DNA of 64,000 bases from Spirochaetia bacterium UBA6919. Lineage in GTDB: Bacteria; Spirochaetota; UBA6919. The notes beneath the pieces are model-generated. The model made no database searches. It had not been told where the DNA came from and was given only the letters and a program-made list of their open reading frames with translations. The position numbers were made by a program, and so were the translations under genes. Shown here in pieces: positions 55,629 through 64,000 of this stretch (the stretch's first letter is position 1; every line of letters starts with the position of its first letter). The stretch is taken from positions 1 to 64,000 of the forward strand of contig DKAT01000049.1 of the NCBI GenBank assembly GCA_002450905.1. Direction: 5' to 3'.

Positions 55629-56531
55629 ATGGATCAAGCTGAAACTCTTTTAAAAATTATGAAGGAAAAACAATCCAAGGGGACAACAAAATCCCATGCT
55701 GGACCAAGAATTATTACAATATCCAGTGGGAAAGGTGGGGTTGGAAAGACAAATGTCTCAACAAATCTTGCAATCAATATGGCTAAGTTAGGTAAAGAAG
55801 TAGTAGTTATGGATGCTGATTTAGGTCTGGCAAATGTAAATGTAATGCTTGGTATAATCCCAAAATATAATCTATACAATGTTTTAAAGGGACAGAAAAC
55901 CATTAGTGAAGTCATTACTGACACTCCTGAAGGTATTAAAATCATAGCTGGAGCCTCTGGTTTCAGTCAACTCGCTGATCTTAATCATGAACAAAAAGCA
56001 AATTTTGTTAGAGATATAGAAAAATTAGATTCTGTTGATGTGGTGTTTATAGATACAGGGGCAGGTATATCAGATAACGTTTTAAGTTTCGTAGTAGCAG
56101 CTGATGAGGTCATTATTGTTACAACTCCAGAACCCACAGCAATTACTGATGCTTATGGTATTATCAAAACTATTGCTTCTAAAAAAATAGAATCAAATAT
56201 AAAGCTGATTGTCAATAGAGTCCAAAGTGAGAATGAAGCAAATAAAGTTGCTGAGAGAGTAATTAACATTGCAAATCAGTTTCTTGGTGTCAAAGTAGAA
56301 AATCTTGGATTTATTTACGAGGATTCAATAGTTTCAAAATCTGTTATTAAGCAAAGACCATTCTTTGAAGTGGATCCAAAGTCAAAGGCATCTCTATGTA
56401 TTACTGATATTTGTCTCCGTCTCGAACAGCTAGATGTCCCTCATCAGAGAAAAAAAGGTTTAGCAGGATTTTTTAGTAGTTTTCTTAATTATTACAAAGA
56501 AAAAAAACACAATGAGTTAGAGTATGAGTGA
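55629..56531 (+). CDS. flhG: Flagellar number regulator FlhG (MinD-like ATPase)
   Basis: 300 residues of a MinD/ParA ATPase with the deviant Walker A SSGKGGVGKTN, the DADLGLANVNVMLG box and a Walker B (VVFIDTGAG). The basic C-terminal helix could bind the membrane. FlhG stimulates FlhF and limits flagellar number. The last 8 bases overlap the next gene. Confidence 0.95.
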   Translation: MDQAETLLKIMKEKQSKGTTKSHAGPRIITISSGKGGVGKTNVSTNLAINMAKLGKEVVVMDADLGLANVNVMLGIIPKYNLYNVLKGQKTISEVITDTPEGIKIIAGASGFSQLADLNHEQKANFVRDIEKLDSVDVVFIDTGAGISDNVLSFVVAADEVIIVTTPEPTAITDAYGIIKTIASKKIESNIKLIVNRVQSENEANKVAERVINIANQFLGVKVENLGFIYEDSIVSKSVIKQRPFFEVDPKSKASLCITDICLRLEQLDVPHQRKKGLAGFFSSFLNYYKEKKHNELEYE

Positions 56532-57087
56532 TAAAAATGAGTTTGAATTAAAAAATGAGCCTGAGTTCACAGAAGAAGATTTTTTAAAAAATTCTCAAGA
56601 GAATATTGCAGATGAAAATAAAGTTGATGAAGCTGAAATTCCGAAGAATTCAATAAAGGAGTATTTCCAAAAAAATCCATTTTCCGTAAAAATTGCTGTC
56701 TTTCTAGCTGGAATTGCTGTTGTTTTGGTGCTTATTGTCGGTATAATTAGTGGAATAAGTTTTTTTTGGACAATCATCTGGAGAATGTTCTTATATGGTG
56801 TTATTTTTGCAGGTATGGGTTATGCGATAGGAATTATTCTTGAAAAATATGTCCCGGAGCTTTTTAATATGGAACAAAATCAAGAAGATGAACTAGGTGA
56901 ACACGTTGATTATACTACTGAAGATGATCTCAATAATATTTCAGAAAATGATCTATCGGATGACTTCTATCAGGGATCAAATCCTAAACAGGATAAGTTG
57001 ACAAAGTTGTCCAAGGAGTATGCTATCCCAAATGATCCTAAAATATTAGCTGATGCTATCAGGACGAAATTATATGAGGATAAATAA
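56524..57087 (+). CDS. Single-domain membrane protein following flhG
   Basis: 187 residues of unknown function. An acidic N-terminal tail (1-48) and an acidic C-terminal tail flank two adjacent hydrophobic segments (about 55-77 and 82-105). It overlaps flhG by 8 bases, so it is translationally coupled to it. Homologues of this kind lie in the same place in some treponemes to my memory, but I cannot name a family. Confidence 0.6.
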   Translation: MSDKNEFELKNEPEFTEEDFLKNSQENIADENKVDEAEIPKNSIKEYFQKNPFSVKIAVFLAGIAVVLVLIVGIISGISFFWTIIWRMFLYGVIFAGMGYAIGIILEKYVPELFNMEQNQEDELGEHVDYTTEDDLNNISENDLSDDFYQGSNPKQDKLTKLSKEYAIPNDPKILADAIRTKLYEDK

Positions 57088-57257
57088 TTCGATATGTTAA
57101 ATCATTGGATAAAAAACAAATGTCCATATAAAAATTATATATTATTTATTTACCTTATTATTAATAAAATATATTATCATAATACTAGTTTAAAAATAAA
57201 TTATTTAAATCAAACTTTAAAATATAAACGATTTTTATTAGATTTAAGGGGGAGAAA

Positions 57258-58034
57258 GTGTTAGATAAATCTGAAGATGAATTATGGGATGATTATAAAA
57301 AAACAAAAGATCCTCTAATTAGAGAGGCATTTATTGTTCAGTATGCTCCATTGGTAAAATATGTTGCGGGTAAAATTGCTATGGGTATGCCACAGAATAT
57401 AGAATTCGATGACCTTGTTGGATATGGTATTTTTGGTTTGCTGGATGCTATTGAAAAGTTTGACCCATCTCGGGAAATTAAGTTCAAAACTTATGCCGTG
57501 ACAAGAATACGGGGAGCTATTTATGATGAATTAAGGTCCATTGACTGGGTCCCAAGATCCATTCGTCAGAAGGCAAAAGAAATTGAAACCATTGTTGGTA
57601 CCCTGGAAAATAAACTTGGAAGAGCTGTTACAGATGAAGAAATCGCCAAGGAGTTGGGTATCCAGGTGGATGATTTCCATCAAACTTTGCTAAAAATCTG
57701 CGGGACATCTCTTATATCCATTAATGATGCTTGGTATCTGGGGGATGACACGGATAAAGTATCGATAATAGAAACCATTGAAAGCCCCAATTCTTTAAAT
57801 CCAGATATCATGGTCGAAAAAGAAGAAGTTAAAAAAATGATAGTTAAAATTATAGAGGATTTACCAGAAAAAGAAAAAAAAGTCCTAATCCTATATTATT
57901 ATGAAGATCTTACTTTAAAAGAAATCGGAGAAATATTAAATGTAACAGAATCAAGAGTTTCTCAATTACACACTAAAGCTATTATACGACTGAGAAGTAA
58001 ACTTAATCACATTAAAACGAGTCTGTTAGTATAA
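57258..58034 (+). CDS. fliA: RNA polymerase sigma factor FliA (sigma-28/WhiG type)
   Basis: 258 residues with sigma region 2 (FDDLVGYGIFGLLDAIEKFDP, with RIRGAIYDELRSIDWVPRS), region 3 and region 4 (LPEKEKKVLILYYYEDLTLKEIG in parts). It transcribes late flagellar and chemotaxis genes. The GTG start at 57258 follows a GGGGGAG site. A 170-base AT-rich gap separates it from the upstream gene. Confidence 0.96.
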   Translation: MLDKSEDELWDDYKKTKDPLIREAFIVQYAPLVKYVAGKIAMGMPQNIEFDDLVGYGIFGLLDAIEKFDPSREIKFKTYAVTRIRGAIYDELRSIDWVPRSIRQKAKEIETIVGTLENKLGRAVTDEEIAKELGIQVDDFHQTLLKICGTSLISINDAWYLGDDTDKVSIIETIESPNSLNPDIMVEKEEVKKMIVKIIEDLPEKEKKVLILYYYEDLTLKEIGEILNVTESRVSQLHTKAIIRLRSKLNHIKTSLLV

Positions 58035-58049
58035 TTATGGGGAATATCT

Positions 58050-60038
58050 ATGGCATCCATAAGTGATTTAAAAAATCAATTATCATCCAAAGTTACAAAT
58101 GAAAATACAAATGTTGAACAAATGGATAATTCAGCTGAATTTATCGCTGATTCTATTGATCAGGCTATGGATGATGCTTGTATACATTTTAGAACAAGCC
58201 GTATTAATCTAGATTATGAAGTTGTTCAAAAAGCTCGTAATGGCATTTTAGGTATTGGTAAACGACCATTTAAAGTTATCATTTGGCGGGTTGGAAGTAT
58301 TAGCCAGACAAGTAATTCAATGATGTTTGATACTAAAATTGATTCAGGATTTGCTAACCTTGACACAGCCTCTGGAGAGACAATAGAAGACGATGGCTCA
58401 CCAGTAAATGGCGTTGCTAAAGTGATCATTCGTAAAAGTGGTGTATTTTTAAAAGTTACTCCCCCAAAAAATAATGGGAAACCAGCAAGTCTTGATGATG
58501 TACAACTAGCTCTTGCAAGTAGAAATATCAAAAATTATCGTGTTAATGAAATAAAAAATATTACAAAAGACTCAACGGGTGAGGAAGTTAGAATAGCTGA
58601 TTGGCACCCAAATCCTGATTATGATTCAAAAGCAAGTCTGGAAATATCTCCAGATCAAATGAAGGCATATCTTACAGTCACAGCACCCATCCTCACTGGA
58701 CGGCTTTTGGAAGCGGATGAAATATTAGATCTCTTAAAAGTCGAAGGGGTCGTTTATGGAATCATGGATGATAAAATCCAAAGTGTCTTTGAAAAAGAAT
58801 TATTTAATGTTCCAGTACTGGTTGCTGAAGGAAAATCACCGCAACAGGGTACTAATGCAAAAAATGAATTTAAATTTAGTATTGACCATAGTGACTTTAA
58901 ATTCGAAGAAGATGAATCTGGAAAGGTTGATTACAAAACATTAGATCTTGTACAAAATGTCGTAGCTGGACAGGTTCTAGCAGTAAAAACCCCGGCAACT
59001 CTTGGTATTCCAGGTCGCACAATCACAAATAATAGAATAGATGCAAAAAACGGTGAAGATGTTTCTTTTGAAGCAGGGAAAAATACTATTCTCTCAGAAA
59101 ATGGACTTGAAATTATTGCTCAAATCGCTGGTAGAGCTGTATTGTTAGCAGGTGTTATCTCAGTTGATCCTATTTATGAAATTAAAGGTGATGTTGATTT
59201 GAATACTGGAAATATCATATTTTTAGGTACTGTAGTTATTAAAGGAAGTATACTTGATGGTTTCTCAGTTAAAGCAGCTGGAAATATAGAAGTACGTGGA
59301 AATATCGGCAAAGCGGAAGTGGAATCCGATAATGAGATTATTGTAGGACAAGGTATTTTAGGAAAAAATGCAGGGCTTATTAAAGCGGGAACAAATCTTT
59401 ACGCCAAATTCATAGAAAATGCTAATATCTCCGCTGGAAATGATGTAATTGTTAAGGAAGAAGTCCTTCATAGCTTTGTAGATGCTGGAAACCGTGTTAT
59501 TTGTCATGGGAAGAAAGGATGGGTCGTAGGAGGAAGAGTCAGAGCTGGTTTTGAAATCAGTGCAAAAAGTCTTGGATCAACTGCATATTCAGATACTTAT
59601 CTGGAAGCAGGAATTGACCCTAAATATAAAGAAAAACTCCTTAGATTAGAAGAGGAGCGAGAGATGAACGAAACACAGTTGAATAAAATTATCTCAAATA
59701 TTGCTACCTTGCAACGTGCAAAAGAAGCTGGTAATTTATCTGAAGAAAAAGAAATTATGTTAACAAGAATGGAACGTGCAAAAAAAGAATTTGAATTACA
59801 ATATTCTGAAATACAAGAAGATATAGCTGAGTTACAACACTATCTAGATAATTTAGATAATAAAGGAAAGATTTCAGGTAAATTAAATGTCTTTCCAGGA
59901 GTAGATTTAACCATTAAAAATGCTAATTTTGTTGTTAAAAATGATTTCAAAGGTGTTACTTTTGTCAATGAAAATAATTTTATTAAACCTGTTCCCTATC
60001 AGCCTTTCAAAGGGGAAGAGGAACAAAATAGACGATAA
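58050..60038 (+). CDS. FapA-domain (DUF342) protein
   Basis: 662 residues. A variable N-terminal part (about 1-80) is followed by a FapA/DUF342 beta-helix region with the repeated GNI-type turns (GDVDLNTGNIIFLGTVVIKGS in parts, AAGNIEVRGNIGKAEV, AGNDVIVKEEV) and a coiled coil (about 530-600). DUF342 proteins are linked to cell-surface polymers and to flagella or motility in several phyla, but the function is not established. It starts 15 bases after fliA and is followed 20 bases later by the next gene. Confidence 0.8.
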   Translation: MASISDLKNQLSSKVTNENTNVEQMDNSAEFIADSIDQAMDDACIHFRTSRINLDYEVVQKARNGILGIGKRPFKVIIWRVGSISQTSNSMMFDTKIDSGFANLDTASGETIEDDGSPVNGVAKVIIRKSGVFLKVTPPKNNGKPASLDDVQLALASRNIKNYRVNEIKNITKDSTGEEVRIADWHPNPDYDSKASLEISPDQMKAYLTVTAPILTGRLLEADEILDLLKVEGVVYGIMDDKIQSVFEKELFNVPVLVAEGKSPQQGTNAKNEFKFSIDHSDFKFEEDESGKVDYKTLDLVQNVVAGQVLAVKTPATLGIPGRTITNNRIDAKNGEDVSFEAGKNTILSENGLEIIAQIAGRAVLLAGVISVDPIYEIKGDVDLNTGNIIFLGTVVIKGSILDGFSVKAAGNIEVRGNIGKAEVESDNEIIVGQGILGKNAGLIKAGTNLYAKFIENANISAGNDVIVKEEVLHSFVDAGNRVICHGKKGWVVGGRVRAGFEISAKSLGSTAYSDTYLEAGIDPKYKEKLLRLEEEREMNETQLNKIISNIATLQRAKEAGNLSEEKEIMLTRMERAKKEFELQYSEIQEDIAELQHYLDNLDNKGKISGKLNVFPGVDLTIKNANFVVKNDFKGVTFVNENNFIKPVPYQPFKGEEEQNRR

Positions 60039-60058
60039 TCTATCAGGGAGGGGTTCAG

Positions 60059-60745
60059 TTGATCGATGTCTTATTATTTATCTTATTTGCAGTAAATTTT
60101 GCAATCACTATCACTTTGTATATACGTTTTCATAATAGCCAATCCGATGCTAGGATTGATGAAATCCGTAAAGAGATGTCTGAAATGATTGCTAAATTCA
60201 ATAAAGATGCTGATAGAAATATCCAAATCTTAGAAGATACAATCCAGAAAACAAATGAATCTATTAGAAAATATGAAATTATCAAACTAAACGAAAAAAA
60301 TATCAATCCCCCTGAACCAATCCCCAATGAAACCAATAAAATTATTCCTGTAAATCATACACCCGCTCCTGAAAAGAAAAAAAAGCCATCTTTCATCATC
60401 AAAAAAGAAGATAATAATTCTGAACAAGTGACCAAACCCAAATTTAATGAATTCAACCCTGATCCAAAACCAAAATCATTCATCCAGCAAGCATATGGAC
60501 AAGCTGATAATAAAAATAAACCTAAAAATCCTCCTGTTGAAGAAGAAATCATTAAACCCAAACCTGTTGATAAATTTATTAAAACTAAATTACCTGAAGA
60601 CCTAGACGATAAAAACATCCATCACAAAATCGCAAGACTCATTGGAGAAGGACATTCCTTAGAAGAAATATCAAGGATTCTTGAAATGAGTCAGGGTGAG
60701 ATTAAACTTCTGGCAACTCTCTTAAAAAAGAAATTAGTAGGCTAA
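60059..60745 (+). CDS. Membrane-anchored DUF6115/SwrB-like protein
   Basis: 228 residues: N-terminal membrane anchor (LLFILFAVNFAITITLYI), a coiled coil (about 30-80), a Pro/Lys-rich linker and a C-terminal helix-turn-helix-like domain (IARLIGEGHSLEEISRILEM). Its place after the flagellar sigma factor recalls SwrB of Bacillus, a membrane protein with a similar plan that helps flagellar assembly. This is an inference from layout and position. The start is TTG at 60059 with a GGGAGGGG site 5 bases upstream. Confidence 0.6.
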   Translation: MIDVLLFILFAVNFAITITLYIRFHNSQSDARIDEIRKEMSEMIAKFNKDADRNIQILEDTIQKTNESIRKYEIIKLNEKNINPPEPIPNETNKIIPVNHTPAPEKKKKPSFIIKKEDNNSEQVTKPKFNEFNPDPKPKSFIQQAYGQADNKNKPKNPPVEEEIIKPKPVDKFIKTKLPEDLDDKNIHHKIARLIGEGHSLEEISRILEMSQGEIKLLATLLKKKLVG

Positions 60746-61010
60746 TAAAAAAATCTTATAAGTACGCAACTAATCAAATATTATAAAAGTCTTAAAAAAA
60801 TCATCGACAATCGATTTACAAATAAATACGTTTCTTATTATTTTATTAAAAAACATCGATATTTAATAAAGATATTTTAAACTGAAATCTATCTTATTCT
60901 ATTTTACGGTGTTTTATACTCTGTATTTAATTAGATGAATATGACGAATAATAATTCACGATGTTTGTAAAGTTACAATTTTCATTAATGGTATAAATAA
61001 AGGACGACAA

Positions 61011-62759
61011 ATGGATAAAATTCTTGGAATCGATCTAGGTACGACTAATTCAGTCATGGCGGTTGTTGAAAATGGAAAACCAATTATAATCCATAATAAA
61101 AAAGGTGATCGCCTTACCCCTTCTGTTGTTGCATTCACAAAGAATAATGAAATTCTGGTAGGAAAACCTGCAAAAAATCAGAGTATACTCAATTCTGAAA
61201 AAACTATTTCTTCCGTAAAAAGGAATATGGGGACCACTCAAAAATATCAAATTGGTAAGAATACATATACCCCTCAGGAGATTTCTGCAAAAATCCTCCA
61301 TAAAATCAAAGAAGATGCGGAAGATTATTTTGGAACAGAAATTTCAAAAGCAGTCATCACCGTTCCTGCATATTTTAATGACAATCAAAGACAAGCAACT
61401 AAGGAAGCTGGACGTATAGCAGGATTTGATGTTCTGAGAATTATCAATGAGCCCACAGCCGCCGCCCTCGCTTATGGAATCAATGATCATGAAAACCAGG
61501 TAATACTAATCTATGATCTGGGCGGAGGGACATTTGATGTATCCATTCTGGAAATAGGGGAGGGGGTGTTTGAAGTCAAAGCGACCACTGGAAATAATCA
61601 TTTAGGTGGTGATGATTTTGATGCAAAGCTAATGAATTATGTTCTGAAAAAATATAAGGAACAAAACAACATAGATCTAACCAAAGATATCATGGCTTGT
61701 CAGAAACTCAAAGAAGAAATTGAAAAAGTCAAAATTGAACTCTCAGAAATAGAATCCGTTGATCTGAATATTCCATTTATTTCAGCAGATGAAAAAGGTC
61801 CAAGACATTTAAATATAAATATAAACAGGCAATTATTTGAAGAACTGATTCAGGAATATATCGAAGAAACGATCTATCTCATGGAAAAATGTTTAAAAGA
61901 TAGCAAATTAGAAAAAAATGATATTGACAAGGTTCTTCTTGTAGGTGGTTCTACTCGTATTCCATTGGTTTATAATTCTGTTGAAAAAGCATTATCAAAA
62001 AAAATATCAAAAGGGGTCAACCCCGATGAATGTGTAGCACTGGGTGCTGCTATACAGGCTTCGATTTTAAGTGGTGAAAAAAAGGGGATGGTGCTTGTTG
62101 ATGTTACTCCTCTCTCAATGGGAATAGAAATCGAAGGAGGTGTTTTTGTCCCTATAATTGAAAGAAATTCAACGATACCTATTACGAAAAGTAAATTATT
62201 TACAACGATATCTGATTATCAGCAAAGTGTTGAAATCCGTGTATATCAGGGTGAAAGAGTCCGCTGTGTGGATAATATATCCCTGGGTGAATGCCAATTA
62301 AAAAATATTAGACCAGCCAAAAAAGGTCTCCCTCGAATTGAAGTAAATTTTGTCATTGATGTCAATGGGATCTTACAAGTCAGCGCTAAAGATCTAGATA
62401 GTGGAAATATGCAGAAAGTAATCATAAAAAATCCCACCAGCCTCTCGGATGAGAAAATACAAAATATTATTGAAAATGCCAAAAAAAATAAACACACGGA
62501 TCAGGAAGTATTAAAAATTGAGCAAATAAAACAATTGTTTGATACAAGTTATCAGCGTTTAAAACTATTATATGAAGATAAAATAAATATAATTGATGCG
62601 AATTTAAAGAAGGATATACAGACAGCCCTCAAGAAATCCGAAAAAAAAATTAAAAGACCAAAATCTGATGAACTGGTTGATTTAATAGATCAAATGGATT
62701 TTCTCTACGAAGAATTAAAAATAAGTTATTCCAATGACAGAGAAGGGGTAGAAGTTTGA
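61011..62759 (+). CDS. DnaK-like Hsp70 paralogue, short
   Basis: 582 residues, about 30-60 shorter than typical DnaK. The ATPase domain is intact (GIDLGTTNSVMAVVENG, IYDLGGGTFDVSILEIG, LVGGSTRIPLV) and so is the substrate-binding beta domain. The C-terminal lid is short and lacks the usual acidic tail. It is co-transcribed with a J-domain/HEAT protein rather than grpE or a classical dnaJ. It may be a specialised chaperone; the housekeeping DnaK is probably elsewhere. It ends in TGA that overlaps the next start (TGATG). Confidence 0.92.
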   Translation: MDKILGIDLGTTNSVMAVVENGKPIIIHNKKGDRLTPSVVAFTKNNEILVGKPAKNQSILNSEKTISSVKRNMGTTQKYQIGKNTYTPQEISAKILHKIKEDAEDYFGTEISKAVITVPAYFNDNQRQATKEAGRIAGFDVLRIINEPTAAALAYGINDHENQVILIYDLGGGTFDVSILEIGEGVFEVKATTGNNHLGGDDFDAKLMNYVLKKYKEQNNIDLTKDIMACQKLKEEIEKVKIELSEIESVDLNIPFISADEKGPRHLNININRQLFEELIQEYIEETIYLMEKCLKDSKLEKNDIDKVLLVGGSTRIPLVYNSVEKALSKKISKGVNPDECVALGAAIQASILSGEKKGMVLVDVTPLSMGIEIEGGVFVPIIERNSTIPITKSKLFTTISDYQQSVEIRVYQGERVRCVDNISLGECQLKNIRPAKKGLPRIEVNFVIDVNGILQVSAKDLDSGNMQKVIIKNPTSLSDEKIQNIIENAKKNKHTDQEVLKIEQIKQLFDTSYQRLKLLYEDKINIIDANLKKDIQTALKKSEKKIKRPKSDELVDLIDQMDFLYEELKISYSNDREGVEV

Positions 62760-63631
62760 TGACTAAACATCATGATGAAAATTATTATAAAGTGTTGGGA
62801 ATTGAGTACCACGCAACGGACAATGATATAAAGAGTGCGTATAGGCGATTAATGTTACAATACCATCCTGATGTTTCAAAGGAGCCAGTCCGTGTTGATA
62901 ACTTTGAGAGGGTAGTCAGAGCTTATAAAGTCCTCAGTGATTCTAAAAAACGGGCTGAATATAATCGAATAAATAATATTAATGCATTTCGATTTACAAA
63001 CCATTCATACACTGGATTCAAGGAAACTCATGTCAAGGAATTTCCTGAAGAAAAACCAATCAAATCAAGTGTATTTAGTTCATTCACAGATCGATTTTTT
63101 AATAGGAACCCAGAAGAAAAAATATCAGACGAACTTAATAATGCATTTCACGTCTCAGATGATATTATAAAACTGGATATAGAAGACCTTATCAATCAAT
63201 ATGAAATCAGTACAAATAAATTTGTCAGGATAGAATCATTAAAAGCTATTGTAAAAAAATTGGGAAAAATGAGTTATAAAATAATAGAAAATGCCTTAGA
63301 GGATACAAGTAAAGAGGTTAGAGAGGTTGCTATTAAGGCAATTGGATTACTACAAATCAGACAGGGAATCTATTCCCTTGAAAAGTTATATAAAGAAAGC
63401 AGTACGGATGTTAAAAAATCGATAGTAATATCAGTAGCTAACTTGCAATTTCAAAAAAGTAATGATCTTTTATTGAAGTTTTGTTATGATTACAATGATG
63501 ATATAAAATTGATAGCTTTAAAGGCAGTTCAGCAATATAAATTAAAAAATGTATCGCTATTAAAAGGCTTGCTGCACGATAAAAACCCGTCCATAAAACA
63601 GTTAGTCCAAAATATCCTTAAAAATAGCTAA
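62759..63631 (+). CDS. J-domain protein with HEAT-like repeats
   Basis: 290 residues. Residues 8-65 are a J domain with HPD at 36-38. After a linker the C-terminal half (about 135-290) consists of HEAT/armadillo-like helical repeats (EDTSKEVREVAIKAIGLLQ, DDIKLIALKAVQQYK). It lacks the Gly/Phe and zinc-finger parts of DnaJ. It should stimulate the Hsp70 encoded just upstream and present a bound partner through the repeats. A TTG one codon upstream is the alternative start. Confidence 0.85.
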   Translation: MTKHHDENYYKVLGIEYHATDNDIKSAYRRLMLQYHPDVSKEPVRVDNFERVVRAYKVLSDSKKRAEYNRINNINAFRFTNHSYTGFKETHVKEFPEEKPIKSSVFSSFTDRFFNRNPEEKISDELNNAFHVSDDIIKLDIEDLINQYEISTNKFVRIESLKAIVKKLGKMSYKIIENALEDTSKEVREVAIKAIGLLQIRQGIYSLEKLYKESSTDVKKSIVISVANLQFQKSNDLLLKFCYDYNDDIKLIALKAVQQYKLKNVSLLKGLLHDKNPSIKQLVQNILKNS

Positions 63632-63697
63632 CTTGTGCATTTTATAAAAAAGTATGGTTGATTTATGGTGAAATAGCTTTAAACTTTATAATACTTT

Positions 63698-63725
63698 TCC
63701 CATGATTTTCCCATACCTTTCCCAT
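63698..63725 (-). repeat. Second triple ATGGGA-type repeat, 11-bp period (minus orientation)
   Basis: TCCCAT units start at 63698, 63709 and 63720 on the plus strand, so on the minus strand this is three ATGGGA-type units every 11 bases, as at 13019-13050. It lies in the 224-base gap between the convergent J-domain gene and the ORF ending at 63856. Function unknown. Confidence 0.7.
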
Positions 63726-63855
63726 GTTTATAAAGGATGTTATTTGTTTGAAATTATATTGAAAAAACATTATAACAAGATTTAAATGTGGATTACAGAA
63801 ACCTTCTAAAAGATGAATGCAAATAACAAATCTGATGAGAATTATTTTAGGTTTG

Positions 63856-63993
63856 TTATTCTAATTTACGCCACATTTTTAGACGATTATCCCAATATGT
63901 AGGGTTTAGATGTTTAAATCGAGGTTTTGATTGGTTTTTCTGATTGTCAAGGTGAGTTTTATAGAGATTTGAAAGGCGATTAATTTCCTCCAT
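63856..63993 (-). CDS. Short hypothetical ORF at the window edge, possibly truncated
   Basis: A 45-residue reading frame on the minus strand from ATG 63993, with codons also open to base 64000, so it may be the 3' end of a longer gene. It reads MEEINRLSNLYKTHLD near its start and ends in NRLKMWRKLE, charged and soluble. I recognise no family. Confidence 0.35.
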   Translation of the reverse strand: MEEINRLSNLYKTHLDNQKNQSKPRFKHLNPTYWDNRLKMWRKLE

Positions 63994-64000
63994 TTGTATG

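Noticed and set aside
1..64000. CRISPR arrays, insertion sequences, prophage or rRNA genes
   Set aside because: No regularly spaced repeat-spacer units, transposase or integrase motifs, or rRNA signatures were seen.

Overview
The window is AT-rich bacterial DNA that looks chromosomal and most likely comes from a spirochaete (Spirochaetota) of uncertain lineage. The main evidence is a nearly complete flagellar cluster in spirochaetal order (flgB-flgC-fliE-fliF-fliH-fliI-fliJ ... flbB-fliK-flgD-flgE-flbD-motA-motB-fliL-fliM-fliY-fliO-fliP-fliQ-fliR-flhB-flhA-flhF-flhG ... fliA-fapA). It includes FlbB, the collar protein of periplasmic flagella, and a UPF0164 outer-membrane protein. UGA works as a normal stop codon here (dnaK-like, fliM, aroE and flhG end in TGA).

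Layout. 1-2240: the 3' part of a large surface or secreted protein gene (Ig-like, CARDB-like, chitobiase-C-like and TolB/PD40-like modules), broken by a nonsense codon and a frameshift. 2224-8165: a minus-strand run that reads FlgD-Ig-like lipoprotein, UPF0164 barrel, ComEC-like metallo-hydrolase, cdaA, cdaR (YbbR), DUF2225 and truA; the middle of it is a c-di-AMP module. 8266-20597: housekeeping genes (lgt, aspartokinase, carD, nth, rplU-rpmA, a GT-C-type membrane protein, aroE, rpiB, guaB3-guaA) plus two secreted proteins of unknown role. 20942-23189: a two-gene operon of a patatin-ferredoxin fusion and a [4Fe-4S] aldo/keto reductase. 23603-26184: a Cpx-like envelope-stress module (Spy/CpxP-like protein, OmpR-type regulator, histidine kinase). 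26295-26501: elongator and initiator tRNA-Met genes. 26566-28504: two linked nucleotide-cyclase-fold proteins, one with an N-terminal domain resembling effector-associated domains and one with a receiver domain. 28544-32258: secreted or uncharacterised proteins, one disrupted at an A10 tract. 32451-60745: the flagellar cluster. 61011-63631: a short DnaK paralogue followed by a J-domain/HEAT-repeat protein. 63632-64000: an unexplained triple repeat and the end of a minus-strand ORF.

In the flagellar block the genes build the rod and MS ring (flgB, flgC, fliE, fliF), the export ATPase complex (fliH, fliI, fliJ), the hook (flgD, flgE, fliK), the stator and switch (motA, motB, fliL, fliM, fliY), the export gate (fliO, fliP, fliQ, fliR, flhB, flhA), placement and number control (flhF, flhG) and late-gene transcription (fliA). 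Three things stand out. fliG is missing from its expected place between fliF and fliH, where there are 260 non-coding bases with a hairpin. FlgE has Ser instead of the Cys that forms the lysinoalanine cross-link in other spirochaete hooks. A lytic transglycosylase gene sits inside the operon. A separate non-genic signal is a triple repeat of ATGGGA-type units with an exact 11-bp period, found twice, about 50 kb apart (13019-13050 and 63698-63725).
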